Positions 1-9,439 of a DNA stretch of 40,154 nt are shown one piece after another. The position numbers were made by a program, and so were the translations under genes. Origin of the DNA: an uncultured Hungatella sp. (GTDB lineage Bacteria > Bacillota > Clostridia > Lachnospirales > Lachnospiraceae); assembly GCA_910588325.1 (NCBI GenBank), contig CAJUPP010000028.1, positions 1 to 40,154 on the forward strand. Direction: 5' to 3'. Positions within the stretch are counted from its first letter, which is position 1. Each line of letters starts with the position of its first letter. The notes below the pieces were generated by a model. The model saw only the letters and a program-made list of their open reading frames with translations, ran no database searches and was not told the origin of the DNA.

Positions 1-18
1 AGTACATATATTTGTAAT

Positions 19-2652
19 CTACTTTCCTACATTGTTTATCGCCGCCTGTGCCGCTGCCAGCCGTGCAATCGGCACGCGGAACGGGCTGCAGGACACATAG
101 TCCAGACCGATCTTGTGGCAGAACTCTACGGAAGACGGATCTCCGCCGTGCTCGCCGCAGATACCTACATGAAGCTCCGGACGTACGGGCTTACCAAGCT
201 TAATGGCAGTCTCCATAAGCTTGCCAACACCGATCTGATCCAGCTTTGCAAATGGATCGTTCTCGAAGATCTTGGTGTCATAGTAAGCGTTCAGGAACTT
301 GCCTGCATCGTCACGGGAGAAGCCGTAGCACATCTGGGTCAGATCGTTAGTACCAAAGCAGAAGAATTCAGCCTCTTTTGCGATCTCATCGGCAGTCAAA
401 GCCGCTCTTGGGATCTCAATCATGGTACCGACCTCATATTTCAGCTCTACACCGGCGGCTGCAATCTCAGCATCTGCCGTATCTACCACAATCTTCTTTA
501 CAAACTTTAATTCCTTAATATCACAGATAAGAGGAATCATGATCTCCGGGCATACCTTCCAATCCGCATGTGCCTTTTTCACATTGATAGCGGCACGAAT
601 CACAGCCTTGGTCTGCATTCTGGCAATCTCCGGATAGGTAACTGCCAGACGGCATCCACGGTGTCCCATCATCGGGTTAAACTCATGAAGCGCATCACAG
701 ATGATCTTGATCTGCTCTACGGTCTTGCCCTGAGCATCAGCCAATTTCTTAATGTCCTCTTCCTCTGTAGGAACAAACTCATGAAGAGGCGGATCCAAGA
801 AACGGATGGTTACTGGGTTGCCTTCCAGAGCCTCATACAGCTTCTCGAAGTCGCCCTGCTGCTCCGGAAGAATCTTCTCCAGCGCCGCTTCCCTCTCTTC
901 TACTGTCTCAGCACAGATCATCTCACGGAATGCATCGATACGGTTGCCCTCAAAGAACATATGCTCCGTACGGCACAGACCAATTCCTTCTGCACCTAAC
1001 TCTCTTGCCTTCTTTGCATCGGACGGAGTGTCTGCATTGGTTCTTACTTTCAGCCTTCTGTACTTATCAGCCCAGCCCATGATTCTGCCGAACTCACCGG
1101 CGATGGTAGCATCTACGGTAGGAATGATTCCGTCATAAATCTTTCCAGTAGAACCGTCGATAGACAGCCAGTCACCCTCATGGAACTCTTTTCCTGCAAG
1201 GACAAACTTCTTGTTTGCCTCATCCATGGCGATCTCGGAACAACCGGATACACAGCAGGTACCCATACCGCGGGCAACTACGGCTGCATGGCTTGTCATA
1301 CCACCGCGAACAGTCAGAATACCCTGAGCAGCCTTCATTCCTTCGATATCCTCCGGTGAAGTCTCAAGACGAACCAGAACCACCTTCTCGCCTCTTGCTG
1401 CCCATGCCTTTGCATCCTCTGCCGTAAATACAATCTTACCACAGGCAGCTCCCGGAGATGCAGCCAAAGCCTTCGCCATCGGTTCTGCCTTCTTCAATGC
1501 CTCCTGATCAAACTGAGGATGAAGCAAAGTATCCAGATTTCTCGGATCGATCATGGCAACTGCTTTCTTCTCATCGATCATACCCTCATCCACTAAATCG
1601 CATGCAATCTTAAGAGCTGCCTTAGCAGTTCTCTTGCCATTCCGTGTCTGCAGCATGTAAAGCTTTCTGTCCTCGATAGTAAACTCCATATCCTGCATAT
1701 CTCTGTAGTGATCCTCCAGAGTATTGCAGATGCCAACGAACTGCTCATAAACTTCCGGCATAACTTCCTTTAACTGATCGATCTTCTGAGGTGTACGGAC
1801 ACCGGCCACAACGTCCTCGCCCTGTGCATTCATCAGGAACTCGCCCATCAGGTGCTTCTCACCTGTAGCAGGATCACGGGTAAATGCAACGCCGGTACCA
1901 GAGGTCTCACCCATGTTACCGAACGCCATCATCTGTACGTTAACAGCAGTACCCCAGGAATATGGAATATCATTGTCACGACGATAAACATTAGCTCTCG
2001 GATTATCCCAGGAACGGAATACGGCTTTGATGGCTTCCATCAGCTGCTCCTTCGGATCTGTCGGGAAATCAGCACCGATTTTCTCTTTGTACTCTGCCTT
2101 AAACTGCTCTGCCAGAGCCTTCAGATCATCTGCTGTCAGCTCAACATCCTGAGTTACGCCTTTTTCTTCTTTCATCTTGTCAATCAGTTCTTCAAAGTAT
2201 TTTTTGCCTACTTCCATAACTACGTCGGAGAACATCTGAATAAATCTTCTGTAGCAATCCCAAGCCCAGCGGGGATTGCCAGACTTCTTTGCCAGAACCT
2301 CAACAACCTCTTCATTCAATCCCAGGTTCAGAATAGTATCCATCATACCAGGCATGGAAGCTCTGGCGCCGGAACGCACGGACACCAGCAACGGATTTTC
2401 CTTATCTCCAAACTTCTTCCCAGTGATCTCTTCCATCTTGCCGATATATTCCATGATCTGTGCCATGATCTCGTCATTGATCTTCCTGCCATCCTCATAA
2501 TACTGAGTACAAGCCTCTGTCGTGATGGTAAATCCCTGTGGCACCGGAAGACCCAGATTCGTCATCTCTGCCAGGTTGGCACCCTTGCCGCCCAGCAGAT
2601 TTCTCATGTTGGCATTTCCTTCGCTAAACAGATAAACCCACTTGTTTGCCAT
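19..2652 (-). CDS. ppdK: Pyruvate, phosphate dikinase
   Basis: This cytoplasmic enzyme interconverts pyruvate, ATP and phosphate with phosphoenolpyruvate, AMP and pyrophosphate, and in anaerobes it links glycolysis and gluconeogenesis. The protein is 877 residues, the family's usual size. It has an N-terminal ATP-grasp nucleotide domain (GGKGANLAEM near residue 22), a central swivelling phosphohistidine domain with GGMTSHAAVVARGMG, and a C-terminal PEP/pyruvate barrel ending in GTNDLTQ and CGEHGGDPSS. The phosphorylated histidine falls at residue 455, the same number as in the Clostridium symbiosum enzyme, and the barrel cysteine is near 832. I chose the ATG at 2652 because GAGGAGGA lies just upstream; an in-frame TTG at 2670 sits before that ribosome site and is unlikely. 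The gene is separated from the neighbouring sugar operon by a terminator and has its own promoter, so it is probably monocistronic. Identification is certain. Confidence 0.98.
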   Translation of the reverse strand: MANKWVYLFSEGNANMRNLLGGKGANLAEMTNLGLPVPQGFTITTEACTQYYEDGRKINDEIMAQIMEYIGKMEEITGKKFGDKENPLLVSVRSGARASMPGMMDTILNLGLNEEVVEVLAKKSGNPRWAWDCYRRFIQMFSDVVMEVGKKYFEELIDKMKEEKGVTQDVELTADDLKALAEQFKAEYKEKIGADFPTDPKEQLMEAIKAVFRSWDNPRANVYRRDNDIPYSWGTAVNVQMMAFGNMGETSGTGVAFTRDPATGEKHLMGEFLMNAQGEDVVAGVRTPQKIDQLKEVMPEVYEQFVGICNTLEDHYRDMQDMEFTIEDRKLYMLQTRNGKRTAKAALKIACDLVDEGMIDEKKAVAMIDPRNLDTLLHPQFDQEALKKAEPMAKALAASPGAACGKIVFTAEDAKAWAARGEKVVLVRLETSPEDIEGMKAAQGILTVRGGMTSHAAVVARGMGTCCVSGCSEIAMDEANKKFVLAGKEFHEGDWLSIDGSTGKIYDGIIPTVDATIAGEFGRIMGWADKYRRLKVRTNADTPSDAKKARELGAEGIGLCRTEHMFFEGNRIDAFREMICAETVEEREAALEKILPEQQGDFEKLYEALEGNPVTIRFLDPPLHEFVPTEEEDIKKLADAQGKTVEQIKIICDALHEFNPMMGHRGCRLAVTYPEIARMQTKAVIRAAINVKKAHADWKVCPEIMIPLICDIKELKFVKKIVVDTADAEIAAAGVELKYEVGTMIEIPRAALTADEIAKEAEFFCFGTNDLTQMCYGFSRDDAGKFLNAYYDTKIFENDPFAKLDQIGVGKLMETAIKLGKPVRPELHVGICGEHGGDPSSVEFCHKIGLDYVSCSPFRVPIARLAAAQAAINNVGK

Positions 2653-2833
2653 AAAGTATTTCCTCCTCAATTTTGTAGAATTCTCTACTTCTTTTTACCC
2701 CCGGCTCTTATCCCTCACTGCCGCCTGCTCCAAACAGGCTTGTCCCATCTGTAATCAATAAGGTACAGCACCCTGTCCTAACATTATTCCTGTCCTCAGG
2801 CACGACGAAAAAGGCCGCCAGCGGTCTGCTTTT

Positions 2834-2862
2834 AGTATATACATAATTCCCTTTGAAGTAAA
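2834..2862 (-). promoter_or_regulatory. Predicted sigma-A promoter of ppdK
   Basis: On the minus strand a -35 box TTTACT (2862-2857) and a -10 box TATACT (2839-2834) are separated by exactly 17 bases. The start would leave a leader of roughly 175 bases before ppdK. I recognise no known riboswitch in that leader, only a short GCCTG/CAGGC hairpin. The assignment rests on consensus match alone. Confidence 0.55.
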
Positions 2863-2994
2863 GGGTAAAAGTGGAAAAAAACTGCAAATTTATGTCTATA
2901 ATTCCCATAAAACTGCTGAACAAAATCAGGTATTCTTGTGATAATTCACATATACGTGTAAAAATCGCATTTGCGAATTACCAATATTTTTTCT

Positions 2995-3048
2995 ATAAAT
3001 AAAAACACCGCTGCAGAATGGGAGACGCACCCCCCAATCCTGTAGCGG
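2995..3048 (-). terminator. Intrinsic terminator of the uxuB operon
   Basis: The arms CTGTAGCGG (3040-3048) and CCGCTGCAG (3008-3016) form a stem with one wobble or mismatch, extended by an AT/GGG segment. On the minus strand it is followed by a T-rich tract (TGTTTTTATTTA). It lies about 95 bases after the uxuB stop and before the ppdK promoter, so it closes the sugar operon. The 3064-3120 stretch between it and uxuB contains further overlapping inverted repeats (ACGTCT/AGACGT and ATGCT/AGCAT). Confidence 0.75.
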
Positions 3049-3142
3049 CTTTCTTTACACTTTACGTCTATGCTCTGCTTCGGTCGCTGCTAAACAGACG
3101 TCAATGGCGTCTGGCAGCATGAAACCTCTTTTGACACCTGTA

Positions 3143-4753
3143 TTATTTCATATACCCGTGCAGAGTCTCACGAACAGCTCCCGGGCCGGCGATCAGCTGA
3201 CGGAACATTCCCTCAATCTTCTCGCTGAGACCGGCTTCTACCAAATTAAGTCCAAACAGAACCGGATTGGACAGAATCGGTGCCAGTTTCCCTTCGCAGC
3301 TATCCGGATTTCCTAAAGAAATCCCCTCCATCTGCTTCTGCAGTTCTTCCAGCATAGGATCGCTGCTGACAGCCATCTCTTTTCCCTCATCGTCAACAGC
3401 CATCAAATATCTGAGCCAGCCTGCAATCGCCAACGGAATCGCTGTCAAATCCTGTACATTCAATTCATTGCTTGCCACATAGGACTTAATCGTCTCACCA
3501 AAACGAATCGGAATCTTCTGGCTTGTATCCGTTGCAATTCTCTGAGGCATATCCGGAATAAACGGATTGGGCAGCCGACGGTCAATAACCTCATGAATAA
3601 AGTCCATGGGGCTTAAAATACCAGGATCCGTCACCACAGGCATACCCTCTTTATACCCAATGGTCTCAACCAGTTTCTTCAAATCCTCATCTGTCATCTC
3701 AGATGCAATGCTGTTGTATCCCAACAGGCATCCGTAAACAGCCAGTGCGGTATGAAGCGGATTCAGACAGGTTGTCACTTTCATACGCTCCGTCATATTC
3801 ACCGTATCCCGGTCCGTCATATAAACGCCTGCCTTCTCCAGTGCCGGACGTCCGTTGGGGAAACGATCCTCCACAACCAGATACTGGGGAACTTCTGCAT
3901 TGACAAAGGGAGCAATATAAGTATTGCGGCTGGTAATAATCGGAGCCATATCCTCAATTCCATCTGCTGCCAAAGCTTTCTCCACCACCTCTGCCGGTCT
4001 TGGAGTAATCTTATCGATCATGCTCCATGGGAAGGATACCTTTGTCTCATCCTCCAGCCATGCCACAAATTCCTTGCTCACATGTCCCTTCTTTAACCAC
4101 TCCTCGGCAACGGTCACTACACTGCTTTTCAGTTTCTCGCCATTGTGGCTGCAGTTGTCCATACTGACTACAGCAATGGGAGCTGCTCCTGCTTCAAAAC
4201 GCTCCAGCAAAAGGGCCGCCACAATACTCATGGCATGATGTGATTTCTTCGGACCTGCCTCAATATCAGCCTTCACTACCGGAAGAAATTCTCCCTGCAG
4301 GTTCGCCAGGGCATAGCCTTTCTCTGTGATTGTAAAGCTTAACATCTGAAGGGACGGATTGCGGAATACTTTTTTTAAGTACTCAAACTCTCCTTCATCT
4401 TCCATATTGGCTTTCACGCCTTTTGCCACGCTGGCTACGATCTCTCTGTCCATGGAACCGTCAGGATTCAGGCTTACCATCATGGTCATATTGTCAAATG
4501 GTGTATAGATTTTATCAATAATATCATAGTCAAAGGTATCGGAAGCTATGATTCCGCTTTCTGCCAGCCCCTGCTCCAACAGTCTCTGCTGAAGAACAGC
4601 AATAAATCCTCGAAAGATATTACCAGCTCCAAAATGGACCCACACCGGGCTTTCCTCTGTCTTTGCCGCCATCTTGTCCACATCAAATCCCGGCAGCTTC
4701 ACCCCCGCCTGCTTCCAGCCGGCATCATTCAGACTTGCTTTACAAAGTTTCAT
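3143..4753 (-). CDS. uxuB: Mannitol dehydrogenase-family oxidoreductase, probably fructuronate reductase
   Basis: This is an NAD(P)-dependent long-chain polyol dehydrogenase of 536 residues, typical for the family. The nucleotide-binding region is near VHFGAGNIFRGF (39-50). The family signature SMDNCSHNG is near 197-205, FPWSMIDKITPRP spans 241-253, and the catalytic K-x5-N-x2-H set is K325, N331 and H334 in KVTTCLNPLHTALA. Members reduce fructuronate or tagaturonate to the aldonate, or oxidise mannitol. The surrounding plant-glycan genes favour uronate reduction, but sequence alone does not fix the substrate. No uxuA or uxaC gene is present nearby. The start is supported by GAGGAGC eight bases upstream of the ATG. 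It is the last gene of the araD operon, 123 bases after the esterase gene, and is followed by a terminator. Confidence 0.85.
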   Translation of the reverse strand: MKLCKASLNDAGWKQAGVKLPGFDVDKMAAKTEESPVWVHFGAGNIFRGFIAVLQQRLLEQGLAESGIIASDTFDYDIIDKIYTPFDNMTMMVSLNPDGSMDREIVASVAKGVKANMEDEGEFEYLKKVFRNPSLQMLSFTITEKGYALANLQGEFLPVVKADIEAGPKKSHHAMSIVAALLLERFEAGAAPIAVVSMDNCSHNGEKLKSSVVTVAEEWLKKGHVSKEFVAWLEDETKVSFPWSMIDKITPRPAEVVEKALAADGIEDMAPIITSRNTYIAPFVNAEVPQYLVVEDRFPNGRPALEKAGVYMTDRDTVNMTERMKVTTCLNPLHTALAVYGCLLGYNSIASEMTDEDLKKLVETIGYKEGMPVVTDPGILSPMDFIHEVIDRRLPNPFIPDMPQRIATDTSQKIPIRFGETIKSYVASNELNVQDLTAIPLAIAGWLRYLMAVDDEGKEMAVSSDPMLEELQKQMEGISLGNPDSCEGKLAPILSNPVLFGLNLVEAGLSEKIEGMFRQLIAGPGAVRETLHGYMK

Positions 4754-4876
4754 AGTTTTTGCTCCTCTCTCATATCATTTTATTTGAAACCATTACTTAC
4801 ATATCATACCATATTTTCCAGATTCTGTATACCATGGCACAGGATAAAATATTTGTCCTTTCCTAATTTAAAAATG

Positions 4877-5656
4877 TCAGGATTCAAGCACATACTCTGC
4901 CGCATTCTCTCCGGCTTCCTTTCCTGCTTCATTGTAAGCCTTCTGGTAATAATGGAAAAAGTCCTTCATAAGCCCCCGCTCTTTCATTCCCGCCAGACAC
5001 TCTGAGACCATAATAACATCCTGGAAAACCTTGGGAAGCTGATTCTGTGCCTCCATAATCTCCTCATAGCTGATATCCTGATCTCCATTGTAATTTCCAA
5101 TCCGCACAAGAAAGCATCTCTCCACTCCGCCCTCTTTCATCACATCCCACATCCGTGAAAAATACATCTGGTAATCCCTGGCCATCATCTTATGATCCCC
5201 GTCAGTCTCCCCCTGGCACCAAAGCATAAAGATATGCCGGATCTCATAGCCATGGGAACCAAGAAATTCCTTCGCATCCTCCAAACGTCTTCTGGCATCA
5301 TTCAGATAAGCCGTTCCTGGCTGCCATTCCAGAATCGAGGAACCTCCCTTGGAAGCCGAAACTCCTACCACGGAAGTTTTCGTTTTCTCAAAATATGCAT
5401 TTATAAATGCTGATACCATGGATCCCGTCTTCATCCTTCCGTCATGAATACCGCCTTCTCGGTTCTCCAGGCATCCAAAGGGTTCCTCCAAAGGATAAAG
5501 CCTGCCCGGATCTGATACGACACGATATTCATAACCGGCTGCTTCCAAAACCTTTGGTGCTTCCTCAGGCCAGATATCACTTACAATTCCGCGGCCCGCC
5601 ATATTAGATTGCCCCATAAACAGAAACAAATCCACAGCACATGATTTTTTCGTCAT
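4877..5656 (-). CDS. SGNH-type carbohydrate acetylesterase (sialate O-acetylesterase family)
   Basis: This 259-residue SGNH hydrolase removes O-acetyl groups from sugars. The nucleophile block is FLFMGQSNMAGRG near residue 12, with the serine in GQSNMAG. A glycine-rich block KGGSSILEW near 105 and WCQGETDG near 147 follow. A C-terminal D-x2-H (DFFH) provides the remaining catalytic pair. These match the SASA/DUF303 family, including carbohydrate acetylesterases that act on pectin or xylan. There is no signal peptide, so it probably works in the cytoplasm on imported oligosaccharides. It starts 17 bases after the beta-galactosidase stop, indicating co-transcription. The name 'sialate' is a family label; no sialic acid genes are present here, and a plant-glycan substrate is more consistent with the operon. 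Confidence 0.85.
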   Translation of the reverse strand: MTKKSCAVDLFLFMGQSNMAGRGIVSDIWPEEAPKVLEAAGYEYRVVSDPGRLYPLEEPFGCLENREGGIHDGRMKTGSMVSAFINAYFEKTKTSVVGVSASKGGSSILEWQPGTAYLNDARRRLEDAKEFLGSHGYEIRHIFMLWCQGETDGDHKMMARDYQMYFSRMWDVMKEGGVERCFLVRIGNYNGDQDISYEEIMEAQNQLPKVFQDVIMVSECLAGMKERGLMKDFFHYYQKAYNEAGKEAGENAAEYVLES

Positions 5657-5673
5657 AATATCGCATCCTTTCC

Positions 5674-7770
5674 CTATCCCCGTAAAACCACCGTATCAAA
5701 CATTTTCACTGTTCCTGTACCTTCTTCATCAACCGGATACTCTCCACAGAGGCAGGTCTCATAATCCCATGCTACTTTTACATCAACTGGTTTTCTGTTA
5801 AAATTCTGCAAAAACAGGTACCGTTTGCCCTCTTTCTCCCGCACCGTAACCTCCAATCCGTCCGGTACGGAAAGCACCGGCCGGTCAGGAAACAGGTTCG
5901 GAATAATCTCAGACATCAAATCTTTATAAAAATCAAGTTCCGCAGCCGTACACAGATAATATGCCTTCCCCAGGCCATAGGAATTACAGGTAACCGCCGG
6001 TTCCCCGGCATAAAAATCTTCCCCGTAAACCATCAGAGGTCTGGCAGTGGTAATGTGAACCAGCTCACACAGCGAATGACAGCTGTACGAACGCCGGAAC
6101 ATGGAACACTGAAGTTTACCCTGCTGCTTCTGCCCGCCTTCTCCCCTTGCCTCATTTTCTGAATGAGAATGTGAAACCGGAATCAGCTGATTTCTCTCGT
6201 TCTCATATAGCCCGTCAATCTCCGAAAATCGGAGTCCCAACACATCCGTCAGTCCACCTGGTGCAGGCCCCAGATAGCAACGGTCATACTCATCCACCAC
6301 ACCGGACCAGAATGTCATAACCAACGTACCGCCCTGCTTCACAAAATCAGCCAGCTTTTTCTGAATATCACATCGGAACAGATACAACATAGGCGCAACC
6401 ACCAGCTTATATCCGTCCAAAGAAGCCTCCATATCAATGACATCTGTCTGAACTCCAAAACTCCTCACTGCTCCGTAAAGCCCTAAAAGCACGTCCTTAT
6501 AGGGCAGCCCTTCATTTCTCGGCCCCTTGGCATCCTTCATAGCCCAGCGGCTTTCCGTATCACAGAGTATGGCGGCTTCTTTTTTCATAGTCGCCCCGAC
6601 AATCTCTCTCAATCCTTCAAGCGTCTGCCCCAGCTTTGAAACCTCTTGAAACACGCGGGTATCATCACCGCCATAATGGTCAATCACCGCGCCATGAAAC
6701 TTCTCCGATGCCCCTCTGCTCTGCCTCAGCTGAAAATAGAGAACACTGTCGCTTCCATGGGCAACTGCCTGAAGAGATGCCAGCGCCATCATCCCCGGCC
6801 TGCGAAGCTTGCTGACCGGCTGCCAGTTGGTGGCCGACGGAGCAGACTCCATCAAAAGAAACGGCCTTCCCTGAATCGAACGCATAAAATCATGCTGAAA
6901 CCCGCTGTCCAATGCCGTCAAAAATTCCGGTTTCTTGTGCCATGCCGGATAATTGTCCCAGCACACAATATCCAAATCCTCTTTAAACTTCCGGTAATTC
7001 AATCCCAAAAAGTCATACATAAAATTAGCCGTTACCGGTTTTTCGCTTCCTGCCTCCCTGATTGCCTGAACCTCAAACCTCAAAAAATCCACGGTTCTGT
7101 CCGTAACAAACCGTTTCCAGTCCAGATTCAAACCATGAAGCTCATGCTCCCCTATGGGCGACGGACTTTCCACCTGCTCAAAGTTCTGATATGTGTGACT
7201 CCAGAACTTTGTATACCAGCAGTCGTTCAAACGGCCGATAGTCCCATATTTTTCCTTCAGCCACTGTCTGAATTGCTCCTGACACAAAGGGCAGTGGCAT
7301 TCCCCGCCATATTCATTGGAAATATGCCACAAAATCACTCCCGGATGATGCCCCAAATGCTTTACCAATTCCGTATTTATCCGCTTCACCTTCTCCCGAT
7401 AAACCGGCGAAGTATAACAATGATTGTGGCGTCCTCCAAACAAGGCCCTGCACCGCTCGCCATCCACCCGAAGCACTTCCGGATACTGATCCGCCATCCA
7501 TTTAGGACGGGCACCGGAAGGAGTCGCCAAGATCGTAGAGATTCCATTAACATAAAGTTCCTCTACAATATCCTCCATCCACCGAAACTGATACTTCCCC
7601 TCCTCTGGCTCCAACGTTGTCCAGGAAAAAACTCCTAAAGTTACAGTATTGATTCCCGCCTTCTTAAAATACTCCAGATCCTGTCTAAGAATCTCCGGCT
7701 TATCCAGCCACTGTTCCGGATTATAATCCCCTCCATGCAGCAACTTATCCGTAGAAAATCCCCGACTCAT
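5674..7770 (-). CDS. GH42 beta-galactosidase
   Basis: This 698-residue glycoside hydrolase family 42 enzyme cleaves terminal beta-galactosides. The N-terminal TIM barrel begins at GGDYNPEQW (13-21). The acid/base glutamate is E153 in HISNEYGG and the nucleophile is E308 in LLMESAPS. The structural zinc-site cysteines of the family are present: C118, C158, C160 and C163 (CHCPLC). A trimerisation (glutamine amidotransferase-like) domain and a small C-terminal beta domain follow. It has no signal peptide, so it is intracellular. GH42 enzymes commonly act on galacto-oligosaccharides from arabinogalactan or galactan, which fits the araD and uronate genes in this operon. It lies 51 bases after the kinase gene. 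Residues around 545-556 (HSHSENEARGEGG) form a polar insert that looks like a surface loop. Confidence 0.93.
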   Translation of the reverse strand: MSRGFSTDKLLHGGDYNPEQWLDKPEILRQDLEYFKKAGINTVTLGVFSWTTLEPEEGKYQFRWMEDIVEELYVNGISTILATPSGARPKWMADQYPEVLRVDGERCRALFGGRHNHCYTSPVYREKVKRINTELVKHLGHHPGVILWHISNEYGGECHCPLCQEQFRQWLKEKYGTIGRLNDCWYTKFWSHTYQNFEQVESPSPIGEHELHGLNLDWKRFVTDRTVDFLRFEVQAIREAGSEKPVTANFMYDFLGLNYRKFKEDLDIVCWDNYPAWHKKPEFLTALDSGFQHDFMRSIQGRPFLLMESAPSATNWQPVSKLRRPGMMALASLQAVAHGSDSVLYFQLRQSRGASEKFHGAVIDHYGGDDTRVFQEVSKLGQTLEGLREIVGATMKKEAAILCDTESRWAMKDAKGPRNEGLPYKDVLLGLYGAVRSFGVQTDVIDMEASLDGYKLVVAPMLYLFRCDIQKKLADFVKQGGTLVMTFWSGVVDEYDRCYLGPAPGGLTDVLGLRFSEIDGLYENERNQLIPVSHSHSENEARGEGGQKQQGKLQCSMFRRSYSCHSLCELVHITTARPLMVYGEDFYAGEPAVTCNSYGLGKAYYLCTAAELDFYKDLMSEIIPNLFPDRPVLSVPDGLEVTVREKEGKRYLFLQNFNRKPVDVKVAWDYETCLCGEYPVDEEGTGTVKMFDTVVLRG

Positions 7771-7821
7771 GCACCTTCCCCTTCCTATCTCATATTCTCT
7801 TTACATGCCAATAGTAGTCGC

Positions 7822-9414
7822 CTATAAGCACTCCCCCGCTTCCCTCTCCACAGAAAGCCCAGCCTGATATTTCTCTATAAACTTCTCAAATCCCTTCACA
7901 TCCTCCTCATCCGGCTCCATCCTGCTTCCCTCATTGCCGGCAAACACCCTGTCGCTTAGATACTGTCCCAGACTCTGCCCCTTATCCTTCGATACCATAT
8001 AGGACGCCAAAAGTGCCATCCCCCACGGCCCGCCTTCTCCCGCTGTCTCCATAATGGAAACCGGTACATTCATGGCAGCCGCCATCATTCTCTGCCCCAC
8101 ACCTTTTGTCTTAAACAAACCTCCATGCCCCAGCAGGTTGTCCAATTCCACATGCTCTTCCTCTGTCAGAATCCGCATCCCTATCTTCAATGCCCCCAAG
8201 GCCGAGTACAGATGAGTGCGCATCAAATTGGCCAAAGTAAACCTGGCATCCGGAGTGCGGACAAAAAGAGGTCTTCCCTGCTGCATCTTCGTAATCGGTT
8301 CTCCAGACAGGTATCCATAAGACATCAATCCGCCGCAGTCCGCATCTCCTTCCAAAGCCTTCCGGTACAGCATGCCAAACAGTCCATTGTCATCCATCTT
8401 CATCCCCGCCGCCTCTGCAAACTCCCGGAAAATTCCCACCCAGGCATTGAGATCCGACGTACAGTTATTTACATGAACCATGGCCACCGGAGAGCCGTCC
8501 GGAGTGGTTACCATATCGATCTCACGATGCAGTTTAGACAACTCCTTTTCCAACACAATCATAGCAAACACCGAAGTTCCCGCCGATACATTTCCGGTTC
8601 TGACTTCCACACTGTTGGTAGCCGCCATACCGGTTCCTGCGTCTCCCTCCGGCGGACAGAATAAAATCCCTGCCTCCAGTTCTCCCGAAACATCCAAAAG
8701 TCTTGCCCCTTCCTCTGTCAATGTTCCTGCCTCTTCTCCGGCGGAAAGCACCCTGGGGAAAATCTCTTCCAGCTTCCACGAACACCCTTTGGAGGAAACC
8801 AGTTCATGAAACTGCTCCGCCATTCTTTGATGATACTGTCCCGTAGCGGAATCAATGGGGAACATACCGGAGGCATCTCCTACGCCCAGTACCCTCTTCC
8901 CTGTCAGTTTCCAGTGAATGTACCCGGCTAATGTGGTGACATAATCAATCTTTGACACATGCTCCTCTCTATCAAGAACTGCCTGGTAGAGATGGGCGAT
9001 GCTCCACCGCTCCGGAATATTAAACTGAAACAGATTGCTCAATTCCTCCACTGCTTCTCCCGTGGTAGTATTGCGCCATGTCCGAAACGGCACCAGAAGA
9101 TTCCCCTCCCTGTCAAATGCCATATATCCATGCATCATGGCGCTGATACCAATAGCCGCTGTCTTCTTCAAAGAAATGTCGTACTGACGCCGTACATCCT
9201 CTGTCAGATCCTTATAGCAGTTCCTAAGCCCTTCCCACACATCCTCCAGACTGTAGGTCCAGAAACCATGTTCCAGACGATTCTCCCACTGGCAGCTTCC
9301 CGACGCAATGGGGGTATGGTTTTCATCAATTAATACGGCCTTGATTCTGGTAGAGCCAAGCTCAATTCCCAACACGGCCTTTCCCGATTCGATTGTTTGT
9401 TTTCTGCTTTCCAT
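7822..9414 (-). CDS. FGGY-family carbohydrate kinase, probable ribulokinase or xylulokinase
   Basis: This 530-residue sugar kinase has the actin-like ATPase fold. The phosphate-1 loop is GIELGSTRIKAVLID (16-30). A sugar-binding block SAMMHGYMAFDREG spans about 91-104, and the catalytic aspartate is likely D258 in PPEGDAGTGMA. The phosphate-2 region is VRTGNVSAGTS (271-281), and a C-terminal adenosine region contains ETAGEGGPWGMALL. The gene directly follows araD by 25 bases, so its natural substrate is probably L-ribulose, giving the substrate of AraD. It does not look like classical AraB; clostridia are known to use a non-orthologous FGGY ribulokinase (AraK in C. acetobutylicum). D-xylulose remains possible. 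The ATG at 9414 is chosen for the AAGGAGAAG site; a longer in-frame reading to 9474 would overlap araD. Confidence 0.85.
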   Translation of the reverse strand: MESRKQTIESGKAVLGIELGSTRIKAVLIDENHTPIASGSCQWENRLEHGFWTYSLEDVWEGLRNCYKDLTEDVRRQYDISLKKTAAIGISAMMHGYMAFDREGNLLVPFRTWRNTTTGEAVEELSNLFQFNIPERWSIAHLYQAVLDREEHVSKIDYVTTLAGYIHWKLTGKRVLGVGDASGMFPIDSATGQYHQRMAEQFHELVSSKGCSWKLEEIFPRVLSAGEEAGTLTEEGARLLDVSGELEAGILFCPPEGDAGTGMAATNSVEVRTGNVSAGTSVFAMIVLEKELSKLHREIDMVTTPDGSPVAMVHVNNCTSDLNAWVGIFREFAEAAGMKMDDNGLFGMLYRKALEGDADCGGLMSYGYLSGEPITKMQQGRPLFVRTPDARFTLANLMRTHLYSALGALKIGMRILTEEEHVELDNLLGHGGLFKTKGVGQRMMAAAMNVPVSIMETAGEGGPWGMALLASYMVSKDKGQSLGQYLSDRVFAGNEGSRMEPDEEDVKGFEKFIEKYQAGLSVEREAGECL

Positions 9415-9439
9415 TGACTTCTCCTTTACATAGAATCTG

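Noticed and set aside
1852..2754. 300-codon plus-strand open frame opposite ppdK
   Set aside because: It is antisense to a certain gene, has no ribosome site, and its translation is rich in His, Leu, Ser and Ile as expected for a shadow frame.
6646..7638. 330-codon plus-strand open frame opposite the GH42 gene
   Set aside because: It mirrors conserved catalytic regions of the beta-galactosidase and has no domain or start signal.
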